Assembly: GCA_020048255.1 (NCBI GenBank)
Contig: JAIFMR010000152.1
Location: 1 to 18,963 of the forward strand
Direction: 5' to 3'
From: Rhodoferax sp.
Lineage (GTDB): Bacteria; Pseudomonadota; Gammaproteobacteria; Burkholderiales; Burkholderiaceae_C
DNA: 18,963 nucleotides
The notes under the pieces are model-generated. The model saw only the letters and a program-made list of their open reading frames with translations. It had not been told where the DNA came from and did not search any database. This document shows, in pieces, positions 1-6,534 of the stretch. The translations under genes and the position numbers were made by a program. The stretch's first letter is position 1. Every line of letters begins with the position of its first letter.

Positions 1-614
1 AAACCAGCAAAAACTTTGGCAAACACCGGGATCACAAATATATTCAAGATCACCACGGCAATGGCCATGGCAATCATGACAAACATGGGGTAGCGCAGAG
101 CCTGCTTGATGCGTTCACGCACATCGCGCTCAAACTCCATGTGCTCGTTGAGACGCAAAAACACATCCGTGAGCTTGCCAGTCATCTCACCCACACGAAT
201 CATTGAAATATAAAACGCGCCAAAAATGGTTTGATGCCGGGCCAAGGCGGCCGAAAGCTCACGCCCCTGGTCCAGACTGGACCGGATGTCTTTCAAAAGT
301 TCGACCATGGCCGGCTTCGTGCTGGAAGCCTCCAGCCCCGCAAACGCCCGCAAAATGGGTACACCGGCTTTGTTCAGGGTGTACATCTGCCGCGAGAACA
401 TCAAGATATCCTCAACCACGACGGGAACACGATTAAAACGGGCAAGCCAGCTCTCTTGCTGGTCTTTGATGGCTTCTTTGACGACGCCAATGTGAACAGG
501 GATCACCCCCATGGCCATCAACTGGTCGGCCACACCGCTTTCGGTCATGGCATCGAGTTGTCCCTGAACAGCTTCACCCCGACTGTTGCGGCCGCGCCAT
601 GCGTAAACTGCCAT
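1..614 (-). CDS. Pilus/type II secretion inner-membrane platform protein (MshG/GspF/PilC family), N-terminal part
   Basis: Reading leftwards from the ATG at 612-614 gives 204 residues with no stop before the window edge, so the C-terminal half lies outside. The protein begins MAVYAWRGRNSRGEAVQG, which fits the start of the GspF/PilC family. A cytoplasmic helical F domain covers about residues 65-175, with the typical phrase FSRQMYTLNKAGVPI and later RVGEMTGKL. A first membrane segment follows at about 175-200. Family members form the inner-membrane platform that couples the assembly ATPase to the pseudopilus or pilus. It starts 20 bases after the MshE-like ATPase gene, which fits the mshE-mshG order of MSHA loci. 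GspF or PilC remain possible names because the rest of the locus is not visible. No strong Shine-Dalgarno sequence is seen. Confidence 0.85.
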   Translation of the reverse strand, partial: MAVYAWRGRNSRGEAVQGQLDAMTESGVADQLMAMGVIPVHIGVVKEAIKDQQESWLARFNRVPVVVEDILMFSRQMYTLNKAGVPILRAFAGLEASSTKPAMVELLKDIRSSLDQGRELSAALARHQTIFGAFYISMIRVGEMTGKLTDVFLRLNEHMEFERDVRERIKQALRYPMFVMIAMAIAVVILNIFVIPVFAKVFAG

Positions 615-634
615 AAATCTGTGCTGACCTGAAC

Positions 635-2389
635 TCAGTTGTCTTCGTCGTCAGCATCAAAACCGATGCGCAAGGCTTCTGCCAGCGAGGTTCGCCCCTG
701 GCGCACCAGCTCCAAGGTGCGAAACGCCATGGTCTGCCCCTTCATGCGCTCCCGCCCTAGGCGCATGAACACAGCGGGGTCAGAGCGAGAGGCGGCCTGG
801 GTCAAGTTGGCATCCATCTCCAGCAGCTCATACACACCTTGTCGGCCTGCGTAACCCGTGCCATTACATGACGAGCAACCGCGACCCCGCTTGGACGCCA
901 CGGAGTCAACATCCTCCACCATGCCAGCCAGCCAGGAACGCTCTTGGGGTGTGGCCTGATGCGGCTCAGCACACTCTGTGCAGTTGATCCGAACCAGTCG
1001 CTGGGCGATCACCGCCTGCAGCGATGTCGCCACCATAAATGGCGGCACCCCCATGTCCAGCAAACGAAATGGCGTACTGATGGCGTCCCGGGTATGCAAG
1101 GTGGATAGCACCAAATGCCCTGTAATCGCGGCACGCAAGCCAATTTCTGCCGTCTCTTCGTCGCGCATTTCCCCCACCAAAATCACGTCAGGATCCTGGC
1201 GCAAGCAAGCGCGCAACACCCTGGCAAACGTCAACTCAATCTTGTCGTTGACTTGCACCTGGGTCAGACCAGGCAAGCGGTATTCCACCGGGTCTTCAAC
1301 GGTAATGACTTTGAGTTCACCGGCATTGATTTCTGCCAGCGCCGCATAAAGCGTTGTAGTTTTGCCGGACCCAGTTGGCCCCGTCACCAGCACCAAACCG
1401 GATGACCTGCCCAGTACTTCGCGAAAACGCTTGAGCATGTCGGCAGGCATGCCAATATCGTCCAACCGCTTCATGCCTGCACCTTGCTTCAGCAAACGCA
1501 TCACGGCAGATTCACCGTAATTAGTTGGTAAAGTCGAGAGCCGTACGTCGATGGTGACGTCACGCAGCCGCACACTGAATCGCCCGTCTTGCGGCAGCCG
1601 CTTTTCAGAAATATCCAGGCCAGCCATGAGTTTGAGACGCTGAGCCAAAGCCCCACCCACACGTTTATCAGCCAGCGTTTGAGTTTGCAGCATGCCATCA
1701 ACCCGCACTCGGATTTGCAATCCGGACTCTTGGGGTTCAATGTGCACGTCAGACGCGCCCACTTGTATGGCGTCCTCAAACACGGATTGCAACAGACGCA
1801 CCACGGGCGCGCCCTCAGTACCCACTGTTGCACTCAGTTCGCCAAAGTCAACAGCGTCTCCAATGTCCTTTTCAAGGGCACGGGCCAGGCCACTGATTTC
1901 TTCGGTACGTCGGTACAAACGGTCAAACGCCAAAGCCAATTGGCTCTCAGGCACTGCCGCCATGGAGATGTCCCGCTTGAGCAACCTGGCCAGTTCATCG
2001 TAGGCAAACAAATCCAACGGGTCCGCTACGGCCACTAACAGCGAGTCCCCTTTGTCCTCTAGCACCAAAGCGCGGAAGCGGCGCGCCGCCGACTCTGGAA
2101 GTAGTTTGACAACATCCGCCCGAAACGGAAAGGTCTTGAGGTTAACGAAGGGAATCCGCAGCTGCCGCGCTAAACCATTGGCTAACAGCTCTTCGGTAAT
2201 GAGGCCGGTTTCAATCAGCAGGCGGCCCATTTTTTTACCAGTCTGTTGCTGCAAAGCCAAGGTTTGCTGCAACTGCTCCTGCGAAATCAAACGCTGCTGA
2301 ACCAGTACGTCTCCCAAACGGAGTTTTTCTGGACGCCCTGTGGGAACAGGGTGACTGGGGGAACCGCCAGTGGTCACAGCTTGATTCAT
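635..2389 (-). CDS. mshE: Type IV pilus/MSHA-type assembly ATPase (MshE/GspE/PilB family)
   Basis: This is a 584-residue hexameric secretion ATPase that would power pilin or pseudopilin assembly at the inner membrane. Two consecutive motifs of MshEN type, RLGDVLVQQRLI (from about residue 24) and MGRLLIETGLI (from about residue 54), suggest a c-di-GMP-binding N-terminal domain. The GspE core contains the Walker A sequence GPTGSGKT (337-344), the Asp box around 365-370, the Walker B region VILVGEMRDEE (402-412) and a His box in STLHT. Two CxxC pairs (Cys470/473 and Cys505/508) form the usual zinc-binding insert. Its neighbours are a hypothetical gene 17 bases upstream and the platform gene 20 bases downstream, so the three probably form one operon. 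The family is certain. The MSHA name is inferred from the N-terminal domain and the mshG-like neighbour; gspE is the main alternative. Confidence 0.92.
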   Translation of the reverse strand: MNQAVTTGGSPSHPVPTGRPEKLRLGDVLVQQRLISQEQLQQTLALQQQTGKKMGRLLIETGLITEELLANGLARQLRIPFVNLKTFPFRADVVKLLPESAARRFRALVLEDKGDSLLVAVADPLDLFAYDELARLLKRDISMAAVPESQLALAFDRLYRRTEEISGLARALEKDIGDAVDFGELSATVGTEGAPVVRLLQSVFEDAIQVGASDVHIEPQESGLQIRVRVDGMLQTQTLADKRVGGALAQRLKLMAGLDISEKRLPQDGRFSVRLRDVTIDVRLSTLPTNYGESAVMRLLKQGAGMKRLDDIGMPADMLKRFREVLGRSSGLVLVTGPTGSGKTTTLYAALAEINAGELKVITVEDPVEYRLPGLTQVQVNDKIELTFARVLRACLRQDPDVILVGEMRDEETAEIGLRAAITGHLVLSTLHTRDAISTPFRLLDMGVPPFMVATSLQAVIAQRLVRINCTECAEPHQATPQERSWLAGMVEDVDSVASKRGRGCSSCNGTGYAGRQGVYELLEMDANLTQAASRSDPAVFMRLGRERMKGQTMAFRTLELVRQGRTSLAEALRIGFDADDEDN

Positions 2390-2406
2390 ATTGTGGTCAA
2401 TGATGG

Positions 2407-3045
2407 CTAATGCAAATGACGCGGCTTACGGCCACCGCCATGACCCAAACCACTGGCCCCACCGCCCGACCCACGAGGCGGCTTGCCCAATTGCAAAGAG
2501 TTCACCAAATCATCAAAACGCTGGCTGAACAGAACATCGACTGCGGCAACCACCCCTCCCAACTCTGCACCATCAAAATGACGCTCCATCAGGTTGATCA
2601 CGTCCTGCACCAGCAAATCGCGTTGAACCTGCATGATGGAAGCCGGGTCCGGCCCGACAAACACCATGATGAAATCGTCACGTGATTCGCCATCTGAGGT
2701 GCCTTGTTCATCCTCGTCGTCGAACTCTGTGTCGTAAAAGGTGATCTCAATCACCGCACCAGCTTGTGCCACATCATTGAGGTTCATGCACATTTCGTCG
2801 AGCGTCTGGCGAAAGTCGTCGTCACCCTCCACGGTCCAGCATATTTGCAATAGATGCTCTTTGGAGTCGAATTGAATGCCAGGCTCATCCTCGTAAAAAC
2901 TGCCAGACGCAGCCGACAAGGACTTGGCACCCGCGTATTTCCAGAGCGGTTTGAGGGCATCCTGAAGATGGTCAAGCGTGACATCAACACGTAAAGACAC
3001 TTGACCATGAACGTGGATTTCAAAGGGGGCGTTATAACGTGCCAT
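2407..3045 (-). CDS. Conserved hypothetical protein upstream of the pilus ATPase
   Basis: This 212-residue protein has no motif I can assign to a function. It has no signal peptide or membrane segment and looks cytoplasmic. The N-terminal 95 residues are mixed alpha/beta in character, followed by a strongly acidic stretch (FDDEDEQGTSDGES, about residues 109-122). A helical part with FVGPDPASIMQVQRDLLVQD follows, and the protein ends in a Gly/His/Arg-rich low-complexity tail (from about residue 187). The start at 3043-3045 (MARYNAPFEIHVHG) gives a natural N-terminus, but no clear ribosome-binding site precedes it. It ends 17 bases before the mshE-like gene on the same strand, so cotranscription is likely. 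I infer no function from that beyond a possible link to the pilus locus. Confidence 0.8.
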   Translation of the reverse strand: MARYNAPFEIHVHGQVSLRVDVTLDHLQDALKPLWKYAGAKSLSAASGSFYEDEPGIQFDSKEHLLQICWTVEGDDDFRQTLDEMCMNLNDVAQAGAVIEITFYDTEFDDEDEQGTSDGESRDDFIMVFVGPDPASIMQVQRDLLVQDVINLMERHFDGAELGGVVAAVDVLFSQRFDDLVNSLQLGKPPRGSGGGASGLGHGGGRKPRHLH

Positions 3046-3362
3046 GAGATAAAAGTGTAGTCGCGACTGAACTCAAAAAAGTCCTTAAGTCATTGAATTA
3101 TTTGTATTAACTGGCATTTAATCTCAACACAAAGGTCAAGAAAAACCCAAATTCACTTGGGATATCTCCGGATATTGGATTGCTTGGCTGAGATGATAAC
3201 GTGCCAAAGTCACCTCCACGGTGGCGTTTTTGCCAATTCATCCCATCCGAGCTCAAGACCTGCTTCCCGCAATCAACTCTGGGAATATTCCGGTGATGAT
3301 CACAAAAAAAGCCCAATAATGTGAATATTGGCAATAAAACCAGCTTCTAACAGTCCAAAAAT
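3046..3362. other. Divergent intergenic region, no gene seen
   Basis: These 317 bases separate the leftward hypothetical/pilus operon from the rightward ferredoxin gene and should hold both promoters. I see no convincing reading frame. Visible structures are a perfect palindrome GGAATATTCC at 3282-3291, a near-palindrome GATATCTCCGGATATTGG at about 3161-3178, a small hairpin CACC-TCCAC-GGTG at 3211-3223 followed by a T-run, and the CCAATA/TATTGG dyad listed separately. No good -35/-10 pair could be fixed by eye for either direction. Confidence 0.5.
3313..3331 (+). promoter_or_regulatory. CCAATA-N7-TATTGG dyad upstream of the ferredoxin gene
   Basis: A 6-bp inverted repeat, CCAATA (3313-3318) and TATTGG (3326-3331), is separated by seven bases and lies 31 bases before the ferredoxin start codon. 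The position suits an operator or a short leader hairpin. It does not match an FNR or Fur box that I recognise, so its regulatory role is only a suggestion. Confidence 0.3.
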
Positions 3363-3620
3363 ATGTCAAATCCAATCGCTCAGATCGATGCAACCCGCTG
3401 CTCAGGATGCGGTCGGTGCATTTCTGCATGCGAGCTTCGGCTGTTTGCTTTTGAAAAACAGGGCTGGAGAAAATTGTCAGTCCTTCACAATACAGACTCC
3501 TGTACCGGTTGTGGAAAATGCGCCTCGATCTGTGCAATCAACGCCATCCGGCTTGTACCTCAAACGACATCAGATATGAAATTGCCCAGTTCACAAATAA
3601 AAAAGCCTGCTACTGTTTAG
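3363..3620 (+). CDS. Small 2[4Fe-4S] ferredoxin-like protein
   Basis: This 85-residue protein carries two complete CxxCxxCxxxC iron-sulfur motifs: Cys13, 16, 19, 23 (CSGCGRCISAC) and Cys47, 50, 53, 57 (CTGCGKCASIC). Each should bind one [4Fe-4S] cluster, so the protein is probably a small soluble electron carrier. In both motifs the final Cys is followed by Glu or Ala rather than the usual Pro of clostridial-type ferredoxins. The tail after residue 65 is polar and lacks the C-terminal helix of the Alvin ferredoxin type. The gene stands alone on the plus strand with no redox enzyme beside it, so its partner is unknown. The start lacks an evident Shine-Dalgarno sequence. Its last codons lie inside the bidirectional terminator hairpin shared with the convergent tRNA block. 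Confidence 0.85.
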   Translation: MSNPIAQIDATRCSGCGRCISACELRLFAFEKQGWRKLSVLHNTDSCTGCGKCASICAINAIRLVPQTTSDMKLPSSQIKKPATV

Positions 3621-3635
3621 GTAGCAGACGTTCTT
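3597..3635. terminator. Bidirectional terminator between ferredoxin gene and tRNA block
   Basis: A perfect 7-bp stem, CTGCTAC (3607-3613) and GTAGCAG (3621-3627), with a 7-base loop is flanked by an A-run at 3597-3604 and TTCTTTT at 3631-3637. On the minus strand it gives a stem followed by GGCTTTTTTATTT, a good intrinsic terminator for the tRNA transcript. On the plus strand it closes the ferredoxin gene, whose stop codon lies in the loop. Confidence 0.7.
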
Positions 3636-3639
3636 TTAA

Positions 3640-3728
3640 TGGTGCCCGAGACCGGAATCGAACCGGTACGCCCGTTATTCACGAAGCGGCGGATTTTAAG
3701 TCCGATGTGTCTACCTATTTCACCACTC
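3640..3728 (-). pseudogene. tRNA-Leu(UAA) lacking its 5' acceptor strand, fused to tRNA-Cys
   Basis: Read on the minus strand, the D-arm, an anticodon loop CTTAAAA with anticodon UAA, a long class II variable arm, a T-arm ACCGG-TTCGATT-CCGGT, the 3' acceptor strand CTCGGGC and an encoded ACCA are all present. The matching 5' acceptor strand should be GCCCGAG. Only its last three bases (GAG, 3728-3726) are there. The four bases before them are TCGA, which belong to the T-loop region of a tRNA-Cys. Only four of the seven acceptor pairs can form. As written, this RNA could not mature normally. tRNA-Leu(UAA) reads UUA and UUG codons, so another copy would be expected elsewhere if this sequence is correct. 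Confidence 0.8.
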
Positions 3729-3784
3729 TCGAACTGGGCTCCACGGATTTGCAATCCGTTGCATAACCGATTTGCTATCGCGCC
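3729..3784 (-). pseudogene. tRNA-Cys(GCA) truncated in the T-arm
   Basis: On the minus strand from 3784 the sequence gives a tRNA-Cys: acceptor 5' strand GGCGCGA, a D-arm closed by GCA/TGC, anticodon arm ACGGA-TTGCAAA-TCCGT with anticodon GCA, variable loop GGAG and the T-arm start CCCAG-TTCGA. The partner strand CTGGG and the acceptor 3' strand TCGCGCC with CCA are absent. The sequence passes directly into the D-arm of a tRNA-Leu(UAA). tRNA-Cys is usually single copy in Proteobacteria, so either an intact copy exists elsewhere or the assembly is wrong here. Only 12 bases separate it from the hairpin that follows tRNA-Gly, leaving no room for its own promoter. Confidence 0.8.
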
Positions 3785-3796
3785 AAATACTGTCGT

Positions 3797-3825
3797 AAAA
3801 AAGGGAAGCGCTGGCTTCCCTTTTT
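3797..3825. terminator. Hairpin terminator between tRNA-Gly and tRNA-Cys
   Basis: A perfect 9-bp stem, AAGGGAAGC (3801-3809) and GCTTCCCTT (3814-3822), with loop GCTG has an A-run on its left (3797-3802) and a T-run on its right (3821-3825). On the minus strand, seven bases past the tRNA-Gly 3' end, it reads as stem plus TTTTTT. It should therefore end the tRNA-Gly transcript before the Cys/Leu fusion. Confidence 0.65.
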
Positions 3826-3831
3826 CAAAAT

Positions 3832-3907
3832 TGGAGCGGGAAAAGAGTCTCGAACTCTCGACCTCAACCTTGGCAAGGTTGCGCTCTACCAACTGAGCTA
3901 TTCCCGC
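3832..3907 (-). tRNA. tRNA-Gly(GCC)
   Basis: The cloverleaf is complete on the minus strand: acceptor GCGGGAA pairing with TTCCCGC, a D-arm AGCTCAGTTGGTAGAGC, anticodon loop TTGCCAA with anticodon GCC, T-arm GAGAG-TTCGAGA-CTCTT, discriminator T and an encoded CCA (3834-3832). It decodes GGC and GGU. The order Gly-Cys-Leu is the same as in the E. coli glyW-cysT-leuZ cluster, which identifies the damaged genes downstream as its usual partners. Confidence 0.96.
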
Positions 3908-3970
3908 GTTGCAAGCCTTAAATTATATGACAAAAATTTTGCCAACCCAATTCAGAAGGTAAAAACTTTA

Positions 3971-6412
3971 TCAGTGTTTCACTGAGCCTGACAGCTGCGT
4001 CTGGTCTCTGGCCACATCTGCCCCAGCAACGACCACTGGCTCGTCTTCTGGCAGTGGCGTTGGCATGCGTTCGAGCGCAATCTCCAGAACCTTGTCAATC
4101 CAACGCACCGGAACAATCTCAAGCCCATTTTTGACGTTTTCGGGAATGTCCTGCAGGTCCTTGGCATTCTCTTCCGGAATAAGCACCGTCTTGATATCGC
4201 CACGCAATGCCGCCAGCAGCTTTTCCTTCAGCCCACCAATCGCGGTGACTTCACCGCGCAGAGTGATTTCACCGGTCATTGCCACATCGCAGCGCACAGG
4301 AATTCCCGTCATGGCCGACACAAAAGCTGTCGTCATGGCCGCACCCGCACTCGGACCGTCTTTCGGCGTTGCGCCGTCTGGCACGTGAATGTGGATGTCC
4401 TTCTTCTCAAAAAATTCATCCTTGATACCGAGTCGGTGCGAGCGGCTACGCACCACCGTGCGCGCTGCCTCCACAGACTCTTTCATCACGTCCCCCAAGG
4501 AACCCGTTCGGGTAATGACCCCTTTACCAGGCATCATGGCGGCCTCAATGGTGAGCAAATCCCCACCCACTTCAGTCCAGGCCAGACCGACAACCTGCCC
4601 CACCTGATTTTTCTTTTCAGCGCGACCATAGTCGTACTTGCGCACGCCCAAAAAGTCGTTCAAATTTTCACTCGTGACAGTCACCCGGCCTGTCATCTTT
4701 TTCAGCTGCAGTCCCTTGACCACCTTGCGACAGATCTTGGAAATTTCACGCTCCAGCGAACGCACGCCCGCTTCACGGGTGTAGTAGCGCACGATGCCCC
4801 GCACAGCGTCTTCCGTCACTGTCAACTCGGTCTCTTTGACGCCATTGTTTTTCAGCTGTTTGGGCAGCAGGTACTTGACCGCAATATTGGCCTTTTCGTC
4901 CTCGGTATAGCCAGCCAGCCGGATCACCTCCATGCGGTCCAGCAGAGCGGGCGGGATGTTCATGGAATTGGACGTCGCCACAAACATCACGTCACTCAGG
5001 TCAAAGTCAACCTCGACATAGTGGTCACCAAACTTGTGGTTTTGCTCCGGGTCCAGCACCTCCAGCAAGGCACTCGACGGGTCACCCCGAAAATCCGTTC
5101 CCAACTTGTCAATTTCATCCAGCAAAAATAAGGGATTGCGTGTGCCGACTTTGGACAAGCTCTGCAAAACTTTGCCTGGCATGGCACCAATATAGGTACG
5201 CCGGTGACCACGAATCTCGGCCTCGTCACGCATGCCGCCCAGCGCCATACGCACATATTTGCGCCCGGTTGCCTTGGCAATCGACTGACCCAAAGATGTC
5301 TTGCCGACGCCCGGTGGGCCTACCAGACACAAAATAGGTGCCTTGACCTTCTCAACACGCTGCTGCACAGCAAGATACTCAAGAATTCGGTCTTTCACCT
5401 TGTCCAGACCATAGTGGTCTTCGTTCAAGACCACTTCGGCATTGGTCAGGTTGTGTTTGATCTTGGTTTTGGCCGCCCACGGCAAGCCCGTCATCACATC
5501 AATATAAGTACGAACCACCGTGGCTTCAGCGGACATGGGCGACATCAGTTTGAGCTTCTTCAGCTCGCCCTCGGCTTTTTTCAAAGCTTCTTTGGGCATC
5601 TTGGCGGCCTTGATCTTTTTCTCGATCTCTTCAATATCGGCACCGTCTTCACCGTCACCCAATTCCTTTTGAATGGCTTTCACCTGCTCATTCAAATAGA
5701 AGTCGCGCTGGTTCTTTTCCATCTGCCGCTTGACACGGCCACGGATTTTTTTGTCTACATTCAAGATGTCAACTTCACGCTCGATCTGCTCAAACAGGTT
5801 CTCCAGGCGCTCTTTGACATGGGCCAGTTCAAGAACCACCTGTTTGCTGTCCAATTTCAGAGGCAGGTGCGCCGCAATGGTGTCTGCCAGACGGCCTGGG
5901 TCATCAATGCTGGAAATCGACGTCAAAATCTCTGGCGGAATCTTCTTGTTCAATTTGACGTACTGATCAAACTGCTGCATCACCGCACGGCGCAAGGCCT
6001 CCACCTCGCTGGCCTTGGTGCGAGACTTCCCTTCAGGCTCCGCGGGCACGTCCACGGGCGTGATGCTGGCCACAAAATGCGACTCGCCATCTTCCACCTT
6101 GGTCACCAAGGCACGCTGCTGGCCCTCGACCAACACCTTCACCGTGCCATCGGGCAACTTGAGCATCTGCAAAATAGTCGAGATACAGCCCACATCAAAC
6201 ATGTCGGTGATGAGCGGATCATCCTTGGCCGCCGCTTTTTGGGCCACCAACATGATGCGGCGGTCTGAACTCATGGCGGCTTCCAGCGCCTTGATGCTCT
6301 TGGGACGGCCCACAAACAGCGGAATCACCATATGCGGAAAAACCACCACATCGCGCAGCGGCAACAGTGGTAAGTCCAGCGGATCAGCAGGCAAAGGGGT
6401 GTGACCAGACAT
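3971..6412 (-). CDS. lon: ATP-dependent protease Lon (endopeptidase La)
   Basis: This 813-residue cytoplasmic AAA+ serine protease degrades damaged proteins and specific regulators. The N-terminal substrate-binding LON domain covers about residues 12-200 (LPLLPLRDVVVFPHMVIPLF) and is followed by a coiled-coil region (about 200-290). The AAA+ module has Walker A GPPGVGKT (365-372) and Walker B LFLLDEID (428-435). The protease domain carries the catalytic Ser688 in KDGPSAG and Lys731 in GLKEKLL, with the same 43-residue spacing as E. coli Ser679/Lys722. Length and motifs indicate an intact enzyme. The start at 6410-6412 is preceded by AAGGATG, a good ribosome-binding site. It lies 122 bases downstream of clpX and may have its own promoter in that gap. 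Confidence 0.98.
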   Translation of the reverse strand: MSGHTPLPADPLDLPLLPLRDVVVFPHMVIPLFVGRPKSIKALEAAMSSDRRIMLVAQKAAAKDDPLITDMFDVGCISTILQMLKLPDGTVKVLVEGQQRALVTKVEDGESHFVASITPVDVPAEPEGKSRTKASEVEALRRAVMQQFDQYVKLNKKIPPEILTSISSIDDPGRLADTIAAHLPLKLDSKQVVLELAHVKERLENLFEQIEREVDILNVDKKIRGRVKRQMEKNQRDFYLNEQVKAIQKELGDGEDGADIEEIEKKIKAAKMPKEALKKAEGELKKLKLMSPMSAEATVVRTYIDVMTGLPWAAKTKIKHNLTNAEVVLNEDHYGLDKVKDRILEYLAVQQRVEKVKAPILCLVGPPGVGKTSLGQSIAKATGRKYVRMALGGMRDEAEIRGHRRTYIGAMPGKVLQSLSKVGTRNPLFLLDEIDKLGTDFRGDPSSALLEVLDPEQNHKFGDHYVEVDFDLSDVMFVATSNSMNIPPALLDRMEVIRLAGYTEDEKANIAVKYLLPKQLKNNGVKETELTVTEDAVRGIVRYYTREAGVRSLEREISKICRKVVKGLQLKKMTGRVTVTSENLNDFLGVRKYDYGRAEKKNQVGQVVGLAWTEVGGDLLTIEAAMMPGKGVITRTGSLGDVMKESVEAARTVVRSRSHRLGIKDEFFEKKDIHIHVPDGATPKDGPSAGAAMTTAFVSAMTGIPVRCDVAMTGEITLRGEVTAIGGLKEKLLAALRGDIKTVLIPEENAKDLQDIPENVKNGLEIVPVRWIDKVLEIALERMPTPLPEDEPVVVAGADVARDQTQLSGSVKH

Positions 6413-6473
6413 AAGGCATCCTTTTCTTACCCGTAATTCGGGTGGGTGGCACGGCTACCGTTCAGGCAGCCAT

Positions 6474-6502
6474 GCAATTATCAGCACGGAACACAAATTC
6501 AA
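6474..6502 (-). promoter_or_regulatory. Possible lon promoter in the clpX-lon gap
   Basis: On the minus strand TTGAAT (6502-6497) is followed after 16 bases by TAATTG, with GATAAT overlapping it two bases earlier. This is a weak sigma70-like pair about 60 bases before the lon start. I found no convincing sigma32 heat-shock pair by eye. Lon in related bacteria often has its own stress-inducible promoter, so the gap is the right place to look. Confidence 0.25.
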
Positions 6503-6509
6503 TAAAGGC

Positions 6510-6526
6510 AAAACGCCTCCAAAGGC
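6510..6526 (-). terminator. Weak hairpin after clpX
   Basis: A short 4-bp stem, GCCT/AGGC (6515-6518 and 6523-6526), followed on the minus strand by GTTTT, lies about nine bases after the clpX stop codon. It is too weak to be called a strong terminator. Partial read-through from clpX into lon is likely. Confidence 0.25.
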
Positions 6527-6534
6527 AGACCTAA

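Noticed and set aside
3211..3230. Small hairpin CACC/GGTG followed by a T-run, upstream of the ferredoxin gene
   Set aside because: The 4-bp stem is too weak for a terminator call, and no gene ends there on the plus strand.
3509..3896. Overlapping open frames across the tRNA block (for example GARDRNRTGTPV, VPETGIEPVRPL)
   Set aside because: These are well-known false proteins from tRNA genes read on the opposite strand. The tRNA arms explain the sequence.
5204..6268. Long plus-strand open frame (354 codons) opposite lon
   Set aside because: It lies wholly antisense to a perfect Lon sequence, is rich in His/Gln/Leu as mirror frames of such genes are, and has no family features.
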